From the NCBI GenBank assembly GCA_946902875.1, contig OX336351.1, forward strand, positions 558,001 to 622,000: 64,000 bases of DNA. The letters run 5' to 3'. Positions 31,545 to 42,189 of this stretch are shown here, one piece after another. This DNA is from Nematopogon swammerdamellus (taxonomy: Eukaryota > Arthropoda > Insecta > Lepidoptera > Adelidae). Position 1 is the first letter of the stretch. The number at the start of each line of letters is the position of its first letter. Under the pieces are notes generated by a model. It was not told the origin of the DNA. It ran no database searches and saw nothing but the letters and a program-made list of their open reading frames with translations. The translations under genes and the position numbers were made by a program.

Positions 31545-32038
31545 ATTTAGTAGAATGGACAGACATGCATTTGTTACGGAACCCTACATTCATTTTACAG
31601 AACTTAGTAGAATGGACAGACATAAACGTGTTAAGGAATCCTACTTTTATTATAAAATAACCGTCGGAGGACCTTGGTTGAAAATTGTAAAATTTAGTAG
31701 AACGGACAGACATGCATTTGTTACGGAACCCTACATTCATTTTGAAATAAATGTTAAATTTATTAGAACGGACAGACATGCATTTGTTACGGAACCCTAC
31801 ATTCATTTTGCAGAACTTAGTAGAATGGACAGACATAAACGTGTTACGGAACCCTACTTTTATTATAAAATAACCGTCGGAGGACCTTGGTTGAAAATTT
31901 AAAAATTTAATAGAACGGACAGACATGCATTTGTTACGGAACCCTACATTCATTTTGAAATAAATGTTAAATTTAGTAGAACGGACAGACATGCATTTGT
32001 TACGGAACCCTACATTCATTATGCAGAACTTTGAGATT
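31545..32038. repeat. Minisatellite, about 60-bp units in a higher-order array
   Basis: Units of the form AGTAGAAYGGACAGACATGC + ATTTGTTACGGAACCCTACA + TTCATTTT recur seven or more times, with variants ending TAAACGTGTTACGGAACCC. Two units carry an insert, AACCGTCGGAGGACCTTGG. Frames stay open on both strands (115 residues plus, 188 residues minus, repeating DRHAFVTEPYIHF and MNVGFRNKCMSVRS) because the units have no stops in those frames. I do not call them genes. Confidence 0.9.
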
Positions 32039-32050
32039 TCATGTATTGAG

Positions 32051-32122
32051 CGTTGTCATAGCAACGATATATTGTTATCTGACGCGCGTTGTCATAGCAA
32101 CGATAGATTGTTATCTGACGCG
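32051..32122. repeat. Two tandem 36-bp units with X-box-like palindromes
   Basis: Each unit contains GTTGTCATAGCAAC (32,052-32,065 and 32,088-32,101), an imperfect palindrome that fits the RFX X-box pattern. The remainder of the unit is GATA(T/G)ATTGTTATCTGACGC. It follows directly on the minisatellite. Confidence 0.75.
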
Positions 32123-32194
32123 CTGACGCGAACATACCATTTTTTCCCCATATAAAAAAGTGCCAAGCGCCGCTAAAGAAGTTTTCACTTCAAA

Positions 32195-32325
32195 AAAAGT
32201 AAGACACGAAAGCCCATCTGCTGTATGACTCGGTGAAAGAACCCTTTAGCACGGCATCTAGTCCTTTATATCCCTTAGTCGCCTTTTACGACATGCACGG
32301 GCAGAGATGCAGTGGGGCTCTTCTA
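32195..32325 (+). repeat. Dispersed repeat R1, copy 3
   Basis: AAGTAAGACACGAAAGCCCA through CCTTTTACGACATGCACGGG to AGATGCAGTGGGGCT, matching R1 at 5,690. Confidence 0.8.
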
Positions 32326-32329
32326 GTAC

Positions 32330-33770
32330 TGGCCCTTGTTGTTGTTAATGTTCTGTGCGCAGACCGTCCGAGACTATACCTTGAGTTTTCCACCGAAAGG
32401 GCTGGGAAGACGCAAAACGTAAATAGCTCGCGGCGTAATGACTATGACTTATCTGAGGGGGAATTATACTAAATTGCAAAAATAGAACAGGAGCGGGGAG
32501 ACTGAGATACGGACAGCGGCAGTGGGTGGGGTGAATAGCGGCGTGAACTAATCATAGCCGGTGGGGGTTGTTGCGGGCGGGGGGAGGGGTGGCGGGGCTT
32601 AGAAATTCGGAAAACAGCCAAGCCGGACACACGCGGACGCGTCTGGACGGCCGAGCTGACTTTAACATAGTGACTACGACCTCAGCTGAAACGTCTTTTC
32701 CGTTAATATTAGAGAAATTATGTATGTACTCGTAGATAGGTACATGGCACCCACAGCACACATATTATACTAAAGAGAGAGAGAACAAGGAAGGAACGGG
32801 AGCTCTCTACGACTATCGATAAAACTTGACGACGCGACGTGACGCGGCGCCCCCCTGACACAACTAGTTCAGTCATCATTATAGATTTGACCCGTGAATA
32901 ATCAGTTCTTGGATTTTTTTTTCGTAGGTCCCTCGGGGGGGGTCACTGGGAGTGTAAATTCAAAAAGTAGACTGAATCAGGCTCCTGTGTATATTTTTCT
33001 TCAATAACTTGGCCATTTTTGATTTTACAGTAAAACCGTGAGGACATAAATTACACTACAAGTTTGGTCCTCACAATTTTTCTTCTAGGATCGATATTTT
33101 GGAAATTAAATTTGAAAAAAGGGACAAATTCTAAATATTTTCATCATCTCGTTTATTTTCAACTTTACGGCATAAATGAAGAGGACTAAACTTGTAGAGA
33201 ATCACATATATTCGATATACGTGAATGCAAAGTAAATCACTAAATATAATAAAATAAGTCTGCTGTATGTATGTAAGTTCGGTTGTAACTCGAGAACGAC
33301 TGAATCGATATAGATGCGGTTTATCGCTATTATAATAATGCTATCTTACTCATACATATATATCTAAAGAAACAAAAGCTTGCATAAGCTATAAAGCTAT
33401 ATAATATAAGCTATGGGGGCCACGTTTTGGGACAGAAAATTCAATCTCAGAGCAAGCCCAGTAAGTCAATTTTGTACTATCAGCGACATATTACCAATTT
33501 CAAATGACGATATTGAGAGATAGCTAAGAATAAAATACAATACCAACAAAACCCTAATCCCAACCCCAGCCCCAGCCAGGCAGCCGCCCACCCGCCCCCC
33601 ACCCGCTCGAAAGAAATGATTCGATTTATCTTGGCTTCGAGACTTTATCGGGAAGCAGTTTGTTCCACGCAGATTGCCCCCGCGCCGCGCCCACGAAGGC
33701 CTTCGCTCCAAAGCCTCGTCGCTCAGGTTACCCTGCTCTTGTTTACTGACGGAGCTAATTCAGAGCATTA
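32330..33770. other. No gene recognised
   Basis: Mixed sequence with a GC-rich patch at 32,510-32,640 and AT-rich sequence after 32,880. No coding motif and no clear repeat boundaries were seen. Confidence 0.4.
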
Positions 33771-33772
33771 AT

Positions 33773-33822
33773 GTGTGTGCGTGTGTGTGTGTGTGTGAGC
33801 GTGTGTTTGTGTGTGTGTGTAC
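33773..33822. repeat. (GT)n microsatellite
   Basis: GTGTGCGTGTGTGTGTGTG with interruptions. Confidence 0.93.
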
Positions 33823-33862
33823 TGAGCTAGGAACACATCTTGAGACGCGCACTTGACCGATT

Positions 33863-34000
33863 CGAGATTTAACCTACTACGCTATGCTACGCTACGCTAC
33901 GCTACGCTACGCTACGCTACGCCGTGTTCTCCGCATCATTTTGTATGGAGAAACGAAGTTCGCAAATCTATCACTAGAGGCGCTGCTCCGTTTCTCCATA
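33863..34000. mobile_element. MITE-B copy with expanded CTACG run
   Basis: CGAGATTTAACCTACTACGC and TTTGTATGGAGAAACGAAG match the left arm and centre of MITE-B at 37,030 and 45,529. In this copy the TACGC part of the arm is expanded to about eight units (33,876-33,922). The right terminal part is missing. Confidence 0.75.
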
Positions 34001-34498
34001 CTCAGAATCTCGCCACATGCACTTCTGATGAAGTAACACTGAAAGAGGTTTCAGATGTGTCAGGGTCGTGGAGATCCGTTGTCTCTGCCTAGCCATTGGG
34101 AAACGCGCGTGACGGTATGTATGTATGTGACGCTGGCTAGCTTACCTTAGGTCGCGACTTATGGGAACGACCCATGATGTGTTCCAGATGTAAACGTCGG
34201 ACGTATTTTGCGGCTCAGCAGAGAATATGAGACGCATGTTTTATTTAAGATCAGCTCAACAGCCACGCCGCCGGGGCGCCGCGCCTAATAGCTTCTACTT
34301 TGTATATAAAGCTTTTAGCCTTAACAGATTAATTTTCTATGCATATCCGCAGCTGGTATCGCTTTTATGTTGCTCCACTCTTTGGTGCTTGCTTCATTTT
34401 ACAGTTGATTTCCATCCTTTCAGATATCTTTATGAGGGCGACCCTTCGCTCATTCATTCGGCTATTTCGGTTCGTAACACATTAATATAATTTAAGGT

Positions 34499-34640
34499 GC
34501 ATCATTTTAACCCCCGACGAAAAAAGAGAGGTGTTATATATAAGTTTAACGTGTGTGTCTGCGTGGGGCATCGTAGCTCCCAAACGGTTGAACCGATTTG
34601 GATGCTGTTCTTTTTATTAGAAAGCCGGTTTATTAGCTGG
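34499..34640. repeat. Dispersed repeat R4, copy 1
   Basis: TTTTAACCCCCGACGAAAAA then AGAGAGGTGTTATA and CATCGTAGCTCCCAAACGG correspond in reverse complement to 53,975-54,100. This is a common lepidopteran repeat style; class unknown. Confidence 0.7.
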
Positions 34641-34730
34641 GTAGGCTGATATTATGTGCACACAAGGAGTTTCCGATACTAAAGATCCCGTGACCCGTGA
34701 TAGATAATAATGAAACTAAGAAGAATGTGT

Positions 34731-34760
34731 CGGGGCGGGACGGGGCGGGGCGGGGCGGGG
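34731..34760 (+). repeat. G-run tract with G-quadruplex potential
   Basis: Repeated CGGGG units: six runs of three to four G within 30 bp on the plus strand. Confidence 0.85.
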
Positions 34761-35075
34761 AGCTTGGTGGCGCGTGCGTGGGCGTCTCGAGGCTCGAGCG
34801 TGGCGCGTGGGCGGCAGACACAAGCTTCTCTACGCCTCCTCGGTACACAAGAGCTCCAGCCTAATCCGAGATACATCCCTATTCACACCGAGCACAAGTG
34901 CTACAGAGGCGAGATTTCACCTCCCCCCGTCATCGTCAAGTCTCCAATGTATTTACTTATCTGTATTTTTATTTTTATTTATTTGGAAATCTATGTTGCC
35001 AGAGGTTTTTCATATATACATACCTACATTCCTAAACCAGTAAAACATTTTCTCATATTTACGATGATATCATCA

Positions 35076-35145
35076 TCATCAGCCTGTATCGATACACTGC
35101 TGGACATAGGCCTCTTCCAAGGCACGCCACCACACGCGATTATAT
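35076..35145 (-). mobile_element. RTE-type LINE 3' end fragment
   Basis: On the reverse strand it reads VWWRALEEAYVQQCIDTG followed by stops, the C-terminus of an RTE-type LINE. Confidence 0.8.
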
Positions 35146-35309
35146 AATTTACTGAAATCGATGCACTTACAAAAATTGTACCGCAGTGCCGTAAAATAAT
35201 GAAAAAAAAGAAAAATGAATAAATAATGGAATATGTATAATATTATTTTGGACTCAAATATAATAATTTTTTTATATATATATCTTTTATTTATAATGAT
35301 TACTATAGA

Positions 35310-35395
35310 CAGGTTTATTTCACGTACACTGACACGGCTGGCTGCAACCCCTACAACGCCCGCAATGTCTGCTCGCAACACCTCGCCAACCTGGT
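35310..35395 (-). repeat. SINE 3' end, diverged
   Basis: On the reverse strand, GGCGAGGTGTTGCGAGCAGA and GTTGTAGGGGTTGCAGCCAG resemble the 3' end of the 5S-type SINE. Confidence 0.6.
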
Positions 35396-35439
35396 TGAAT
35401 TAGATACCCAGGGCGGTGATTCATCATCACGCCGCCACC

Positions 35440-35735
35440 ACGATGCTATACATCGGCGATCGATCTTAGAAGTTGAGCACACCAGGCGCGGTCGAATTTT
35501 GGATGGGAGACCGTCCGATCGACCGTTGAGGCTGGCCGCGCTTCAGATTTCGTACTAGGTGCGAGGGATTGCCACCACAATCGCACTGAAAACAGGTCGA
35601 AATGGCTAAGAAAATAGTTCGTGCTTTCCGTTCAGTTCAGTGCAACCGGCACGACCCAGAATGTATTCAGCGTGGTGTGATGGGCTCACATCACATCGCG
35701 GGTGCTGCAGCTGATGCACCCGCGACCATCTCAGT
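35440..35735 (+). repeat. Diverged 5S-headed SINE relative
   Basis: GAAGTTGAGCACACCAGGCG + CGGTCGAATTTTGGATGGGA + GACCG is again 5S-like. The body follows in order (GGTCGAAATGGCTAAGAAAA, TTCAGTTCAGTGCAACCGGC, GTGATGGGCTCACATCAC) but is well diverged from the other copies, so it is a separate subfamily. Confidence 0.7.
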
Positions 35736-35737
35736 CA

Positions 35738-35925
35738 GTCAGTCAGTCAGTCAGCGTGTATGCGTCCACTGCTGGACATACGCCTCTCCAATTTTCCTCC
35801 AGTCCTCCCGGCCTTCAGCGGTACGGAACCGCTGCTTTCCGCCGACGTACTTGATGTCGTCGTCCCACCTGGCGGGTGGTCTTCCCACACTCCGTTTTCC
35901 TGTCCATCTCAGCTTCCGTAAAACA
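35738..35925 (-). mobile_element. RTE-type LINE 3' end
   Basis: The reverse-strand frame gives KRSVGRPPARWDDDIKYVGG, GREDWRKIGEAYVQQWTHTR and a stop: a well-preserved C-terminal end of the RTE-type LINE, inserted at the end of the SINE relative. Confidence 0.88.
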
Positions 35926-36059
35926 ACACTCACGCACCGAGAGGAGTGCGCGGGAAGCCCAAACACTCACAAGTGCTGGAGGTGGAGGCGCGAGGAAGTA
36001 GGGAGCCCTGAGAGGAAGTGAGGGTTTTTACAACGATCCGGCTAATGGATGGAAAGGTC

Positions 36060-36300
36060 AGCTTCACAGCGGACGCGGGGGCGGGGGGTGCGGGGTGTCG
36101 GTGACGTCACGCGCGTCGTCGCCGACGAGGGGGCCCCATTCACGTGGCGATCGAAGTCGCCTGCGCGCGCACCGCACGTCGCCACACCACACCCCCGCCA
36201 CCCCCACCCCATCCCCCAATCCGTCCCTCCGTCACCTATCGCTTGTAAACACCGTCTACTGCGGCGTGACGCGCGCGCATCATCATCACATCACATCGAC
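36060..36300. other. CpG- and GC-rich block, no gene recognised
   Basis: GC-rich on both strands with several overlapping open frames. No conserved motif, and no splice signal that fits a known gene. Confidence 0.4.
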
Positions 36301-36469
36301 ACGCCTCTCTATATTTAGAAGAAATTGTTTTTCTGATTTTCCACTATATTTCAAAAAATTATACAAATCAATGTTCCTTTAAACGATAATTCACTAGCCT
36401 GTTTCACAGACCTTTTGAAGAAGAAAATGTCAATGATTTATTTTTACTAGCTTTAGCGGCTTCGCTCGC

Positions 36470-36850
36470 GTGTCGCTATTCATTGTTAAGCAACGCTGGG
36501 CCCAAGGAGGATACAGTATGTATCCTCCTTGGCTGGGCGCGGTCAGTACTTGAATGGGTGACCGCTCGACCGTTGGAGGCTGACCGTGGTTCGGATTCCA
36601 CGTAAAACTGTAGGTCCCTTCCCTTCTTACCTTTCTAGGTGGTAGGGTTCATTCAAACCGCCCGGGTTGGTACGACACCACCGCACTGAATGAAACGTCG
36701 GCCGAAACGGCTATGTAAATAGTTTGTGTTTTCCGTTCAGTTCAGTGTAGCCGGCACGACCGACATGGCACCTACTTCACCCGGTGTTATGGGCTAACCT
36801 CACGGATGTTGTAGGTGATGTAGCCAACCTTGTCAGTTTCCATAAAAAAA
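36470..36850 (+). repeat. 5S-headed SINE with a 37-bp insertion in its head
   Basis: The order GTTAAGCAACGCTGGG ... GCGCGGTCAGTACTTG, AATGGGTGACCGCTCGACC matches the copy at 31,004. Between these parts lies a perfect 14-bp-arm palindrome (CCAAGGAGGATACA, 3-nt loop) followed by a repeat of GCTGGG. The body and tail are typical. The start is truncated next to TTTAGCGGCTTCGCTCGCG, a different repeat. Confidence 0.88.
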
Positions 36851-37274
36851 ATCGTACTTATAGAGAAGAAAGTAAGTAATTAAGAAACTAAGGCCCACTT
36901 GCACCAACACAAATTTAATATATAAACCAATTTAACTCGTTAAGCTAGCACCCGTTGACTGTGGGAACCGCGTTTAAATCCATAACTCGCTACTTAACTT
37001 TAAACTCGTGTTGGTGCAAGTGGGCCTAAGTACCCTTATCACGAGATTTAACCTATACCGCGTACTACGCTACGCCGTGTTCACCGCATCATTTTGTATG
37101 GAGAAACGAAGCAGTGCCTCTAGTGATAGATTTTCGAACTTCGTTTCTCCATACAAAATGATGCTAAGAACACGGCGTAGCGTAGTACGCGGTGTAGGTT
37201 AAATCTCGTGATAAGGGTACTTAGTTTCTTAATTACTTACTTTCTTCTCTATAAGTACGATTTTTTTTTATGGT
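36840..37274. repeat. Large interrupted palindrome containing two MITEs
   Basis: ATCGTACTTATAGAGAAGAA and following bases (36,851-36,890) return in reverse complement at 37,222-37,262. Even the SINE tail CCATAAAAAAAA at the left has a counterpart TTTTTTTTTATGG on the right. Inside are MITE-A (36,892-37,026), present in the left arm only, and the arms of MITE-B (from about 37,028) around a centre near 37,115. Confidence 0.85.
36892..37026. mobile_element. MITE-A, copy 1 (TAA target duplication)
   Basis: 135 bp with ends GGCCCACTTGCACCAACAC / GTGTTGGTGCAAGTGGGCC, flanked by TAA at 36,889-36,891 and 37,027-37,029. The 3-bp TAA duplication suggests PIF/Harbinger mobilisation. A related copy in the other orientation lies at about 37,475-37,610. 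Confidence 0.85.
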
Positions 37275-37474
37275 CGGTATAATCACAGAATAGAAAAGAG
37301 TACTCCGTACAGAAGCTGCTCTGTACAAACACTCACAAAGAAATAGCTACTCTGCGACGACGCGATAAAGTACAAATTGACTCGCACAGAGCTGCATGCC
37401 TAAACACGATAACTGCCTACACTTCGCTTCTCTTTCTGTCGTGTAACTCTATCTCGAAAGCGCGTCGTTCTAAG

Positions 37475-37610
37475 CGCGTCTTGCACCAACACGAGTTTAA
37501 AGTTAAGTAGCGAGTTATGGATTTAAACGCGGTTCACACATACAACGGGTGCTAGTTTACCGAGTTAAACTGGTTTATATATTAAATTTGTGTTGGTGCA
37601 AGTGGGCCTA
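37475..37610. mobile_element. MITE-A, copy 2
   Basis: GTCTTGCACCAACACGAGTT ... TTTGTGTTGGTGCAAGTGGG + CCTAAG is the reverse complement of the copy at 36,892, with a damaged left end. Confidence 0.8.
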
Positions 37611-37614
37611 AGGG

Positions 37615-38714
37615 CTGTGTCTTTGTGCTGTCTTATTGTGAGGAATAAAATGAAGATGATACCTACCAACTTTTATCGTTCTAGCTACCAACGATACGAT
37701 ATTTAGGTACGGCAAATTCATGCATGCGTTAGCGTCACAATTCGTTTCTCACATCGAAGCGTGCATTGCGTGCAACCTTCCAGTGATAGTTTTGTTTGAT
37801 CAATAAATTTAATGATCAATGATCATCTACAATGTACCTATTATCCTTATACAAATTAGGCCATACATACCACGCTGTTCGGCGTCATCTAACTAATGTT
37901 ATTGGCAATATGATATTATTTTTAAATCTATGACCTCCTACTAATATGAATAAATAAATTACTAGAAATAAATCAAAATGCTACTAAACAAAACACTTAC
38001 CTTTCTTCGTCTCTCGGCAATGAAAAAAAAAGACAAGTTTTCATTTGTCTTTTGACTTTTGCACCCGTCCACTGCACAATAATTACGTGATTTCGACATT
38101 TTCTAAATTCGAAAGCGCCACGCGCCCGGTCTGGCTGGATAGCGGCAGCCCACTGTTAATTGTAGATTAGTCGGTACGCCAAGCGGTAGGCATTTAACTC
38201 GCGACCTTGAGCGAGTGACGAAGGCCTGGTATAATGTCGAGAGTTCAAAACGTTTTCGATTTCTTTACATTCCAAGTAACATCTTTCTCTAATGATCGTC
38301 TGTAAAGTGAGTCCTAGCACTTGAAGAGCGTTCCAATTGAAGGCGCTTAATTGTCATAGTGGGCGTTCTGAAGCAGAAAATAAAAAAGTATACGCAGAAA
38401 TATAAAAAAAAAAATACGCCTCCGCAAAACAACTGAAACGCTTGAAAGGTTATACGCACTTTATAAACAAGGTATTTTTCTTTTTCAATTTATAAAAAAT
38501 ATATTTATTCTACTTGGAAACAATCTCGTGCGGGAGTGGCGCCGCCACGGAGCCGATGGAATATTCTCTTTGAAGGTATTTGTCACGGAGGAGGTTGTTG
38601 GTTTAAGCAAACTGGGTACGCACCACCATACTGGGGACATAAGTCATCGAAGTCGGGGCGGCGGCATCGCGACACTGCATCCGCCGCGTTTGCGGAATGG
38701 TCGAAACGTGTGGG
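37615..38714. other. No gene recognised
   Basis: AT-rich sequence. No coding motif and no clear element ends were seen. Confidence 0.4.
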
Positions 38715-39026
38715 ACCGGTACATTAAAAGAATAGCCCCACTGCATCTCTCCCCGTGTATGTCGTAAAAGGCGACTAAGGGATATGACTCCCTTCTTATA
38801 TTACTAGGTGGTAGGGTTTAGCCCGCCCGGGTTGGTACCACCGCAGTGGATGATAGGTCGGTCGAAACGTATATGTAAATAGTTTGTGTTTTTCGTCCAG
38901 TTCAGTGTAGCCGGCACGACCGAAGGGAAGCACAGACGTGGCACCAAGTTCACCCGGTGTTATGGGCTTACATCACGGATGTTGTAGGTGACGTAGCCAA
39001 ACGTGTCAGTTTCCATAAAAAAAAAA
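38715..39026. repeat. R1 fragment (minus) followed by headless SINE body (plus)
   Basis: 38,715-38,786 is the reverse complement of R1 (AGCCCCACTGCATCTCTCCC, GTCGTAAAAGGCGACTAAGG). From about 38,787 the SINE body starts at CTCCCTTCTTATATTACTAG, the same breakpoint as the headless copy at 4,071, and runs to the CCAT plus A tail at 39,026. Confidence 0.85.
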
Positions 39027-39519
39027 TACCCAGCGCAGCGCACACACATGTGGAGTGCGTCGACTACGCGGCACCATTTTCGATCAACTTTCCTTGTTAT
39101 TTCCAAAGACAGCACCAAACTAGACAGACGCGGTGCTCGATAAGTATTTTCTCGACAATCATGCTCCAAAACTCCGGCATCCCCTCTACCTTGGTTGCAA
39201 TACCGACAAATACGGAGAAAGCGGCGAGAAAACTATTTGTCTCTTTTCAACATATTAGGGCCTTATATGCATCGCTTCCTCTTACCGCTCGCTTGTGTGC
39301 GCTGGGCCAATCATATTCCTTTAAAAGTTCATATTCCTTTTGGCGGAGCAAGCGCAGAGCCTCAGTACCGCGTCTATCTAGTTCGGTGCAGTCTTTGATT
39401 ATTTCCTTCGTTTTTCGTGGTCGGATTTTATAAATTTTTTGTTTTATTTTATTCCTTCTAGTTACAAACAAATAAGCGCAGTGTAATTTTAAATCTCCTT
39501 TTAAAGCTCCTGAAAACTG

Positions 39520-39880
39520 ACACCAAATTCGGAAGAAAAAAATCGGTAAAGTGCGAGTCGAACTCGCGTGGAGAGGGTTCCGTACCATTACGTTTTCCGT
39601 TAGAACTTTAAGACTTTGGTTTTTCGTTTAGGTTTTCCTGTAAACTATAACACAGGCCCTATATTCTTTAAGCATTATAATTTTTTTGTTATTTTAGACG
39701 TAGCCGTTTCGGAGATAAGGTTTGGCAGAAATGTTAGATTTTCGTATATCTTCTTTAATATCTTTTAAACTATGCGTATTAAAACGACGAATAGACAGAC
39801 ACGAGAGTGATGTCATAAGGGTTCCGTTTTTATCCTCTTTTGTGGTTAAGAACCCTAAAAAAAAATTCAAAGTTTGGCAA
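39520..39880. repeat. Dispersed repeat R5
   Basis: AAGTGCGAGTCGAACTCGCG, GGGTTCCGTACCATTA and later AAGGGTTCCGTTTTTATCCT. Pieces occur in the other orientation or as variants at 58,680-58,830, 59,350-59,500 and 59,725-59,775 (GGAACCCTCGGTGCGCGAGT). A common lepidopteran repeat; class not determined. Confidence 0.6.
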
Positions 39881-40321
39881 AATGCCACCTGCCGCCCACC
39901 ATTCTGAAGACCAAATTGAAAAATATCTAAGCCAGTGTATAGGACGCGGTTACTCCAAAGGTTATTGTCTCTTCAGCTGACGTGCCCAGCTCACTGCCAA
40001 TTGAGCTTAGCCACCCGGTGTCCACTAGTCGGGCAAATAGTGCTACTCCGCGCACAGGCGACACGTGATTTACTAGAAATTATAGCTAGCAACAACTCCT
40101 CTCCACTCTCTTCTCTGTGCTATTTGTTGTGGATTGAAACCAGACGAAATGGAAATAAAAATTGCGTTTAATAAATGCGTAGGTGGGAGGGGAACAGAAA
40201 ATATTATTCAATTTTAAATGGATGAAATAATATTTTGTTTTTACAAGTGAGTTATTCTATTTAGTTGGCTGCCCGGCGCGGCGGGTCGGGGTGCGTCTCA
40301 AGAGGACGGTGGTGGCCTATA

Positions 40322-40440
40322 CTCAAATCAAAACAAACGTGCAGCTCGCACAACAAAATTTTATGGCTTAGTGAAGGGATATTCCCTTCACTATGCCATA
40401 AAACTTTATTATGCGAACTGCACGTTTGTTTTGATTTGAG
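40322..40440. repeat. Palindrome with 58-bp arms
   Basis: CTCAAATCAAAACAAACGTG + CAG... returns in reverse complement at 40,418-40,440, with about six mismatches overall and a 3-nt centre (TAT at 40,380-40,382). Confidence 0.88.
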
Positions 40441-41267
40441 AATAGTTCGTGGTAATCACAGACCATAATAATATTACGGTAAACAATAATTGTTCTATTA
40501 CTAAACAATAAAATGTATCTGCAGACAGCCGCCGCCAACAATTTGTATTATTGTTGACGGCTCTCTGCATAGATAATGAATGAGGTAAACTCTTTCTCTT
40601 CTTATGGATGTACATAAATTAATTAACTCAAGAAAAAACCCGCCTTTATTAAAATAGTTTAGAGTAGATATATCTACTCTAGTATACTATGTAATTTCGT
40701 TAAATAAAAATGTGTTAACATTAAAAAAAAAAAGTTTTTTTTTTTTTATTTGTCCCGAAATTACAACACATCTACACATTTATGCCCCGAGGATTTTTCG
40801 GGGCTTTAAAAAGTCTTTCTGCGAAACAGAAAACTTTCTAGTGCAGGGGACTCGTTATTGTACTGTATGATTTAATGATAATGATAATAGATATTGTAAT
40901 TTTTAAATATTTTCATTTCATTTCATTTTCATTGAAAAACTTCTTCGTCTCCATTTACCTATATATTCACTATACAGGTGAGTCAATAACGCCGGATTAC
41001 ATCATGCGTCCAGCCAGCAAGAATATTTAATCGGAGCCGACGCGAGATGAAACCTGAAGTGGGGTGCGAGGCGAAGAGTTGGATAGGGGCGGATGTGGGT
41101 CACGTGGCGACCTCGACCTGGAAGCAACCCCCTGCAGCCTTGTCGCACCACATCGACATCGGGTGCTGCGATATTCTGAATACGGGGGATACGTTGAAGT
41201 CATCATCGGACGGCCATTATCACCAAAAGAAACACATTAATTAGAGACCATTAATTAGAGACAAAGG

Positions 41268-41680
41268 ACCTTCAACCTCTAAAGCACAGACGTATCGTTG
41301 GTTCATTGAGCCTGTTTTATCGGTACTACTATGGCCGCTGCTGCTGTGACGAACTTGCTTCCCTTATCCCTCCTCCTCCTGTTCGCCTTCGCCAAACCCG
41401 CCATACTCTCGCTGAACACCCCTTTGTAGTCGACAGAAGAGTTCTTCGAACTGCACGATTCTCTTAAATCGTTCTTGTGCCGCACTGCAAAGGTGTGGAA
41501 CGGGCTCCCAGGAAATATCTTTCCCCACTCCTACAATTTGCGGGTTTAATAGACTTTCCCCAGCAATATTAGTCCACCTCCAAGCCGGACTGGCACCTCC
41601 TCGGTGGTGGAATTGGCTGCGCCTGAGGCTTCGACCTCGGCAGAGTCAACCAGTTCGGAAGCAATAAAAAAAAAGAGAAC
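41268..41680 (+). mobile_element. LINE 3' remnant with frameshifts
   Basis: In mixed frames: RIVGSLSLFYRYYYGRCC, DELASLIP, EHPFVVDRRVLRTARFSKS and FLCRTAKVWNGLPGNIFPHS, the same C-terminal region as the copy at 6,868. It ends at an A tail near 41,666-41,675. Confidence 0.88.
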
Positions 41681-42189
41681 AATGAAACTAAGGACAAGAC
41701 AATCAGGACGCGTGTACTTGTGTCTGCGTCTTCCTGCGATTATCTATCTGTACAAGTGCTGGCCTCACGCTCGAGGTTAGACGAGGTAGCGTCGCAGCCA
41801 AACCATGCTCAGGACAGTCAGGCCAGGCCTCACGCACTCTATGTACTTGCGCGCGCTAACTACCTACCGCCCGGTGCACCGTCGGCGGTCTATTTCAGTG
41901 GAAATTCGTCAGTCGCGCGAAGTATACATAGACGCTCGCTCACGCAACTGCGCGCAGCTGGAAATCAATAACCACTTTACACTCGATCGTTAAGGTACAT
42001 TTTCGCACGCAGCGATTGGCGACGTGAAGCAGTAGGCTATTAAAGCCCGAAGGTAGAAACATTTTCTATGGAGTGATTTATCTGTTACGAAGTAACTATT
42101 AGGTAATCTGTGGTATAGTGCACGCTGACAACTGCACAGAAGGCTACAGACAGACAGATCATTAATCATCATTACAAATGAAAAAAAAA

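Noticed and set aside
31453..32019. 188-residue repeat protein on the minus strand
   Set aside because: The frame follows the minisatellite units exactly and an opposing frame is also open; no start context or splice evidence.
31545..32038. CRISPR-like array
   Set aside because: The units are contiguous without unique spacers and the context is eukaryotic.
36049..36318. Protein-coding gene in the GC-rich block
   Set aside because: Overlapping frames in two phases without motifs; base composition explains them.
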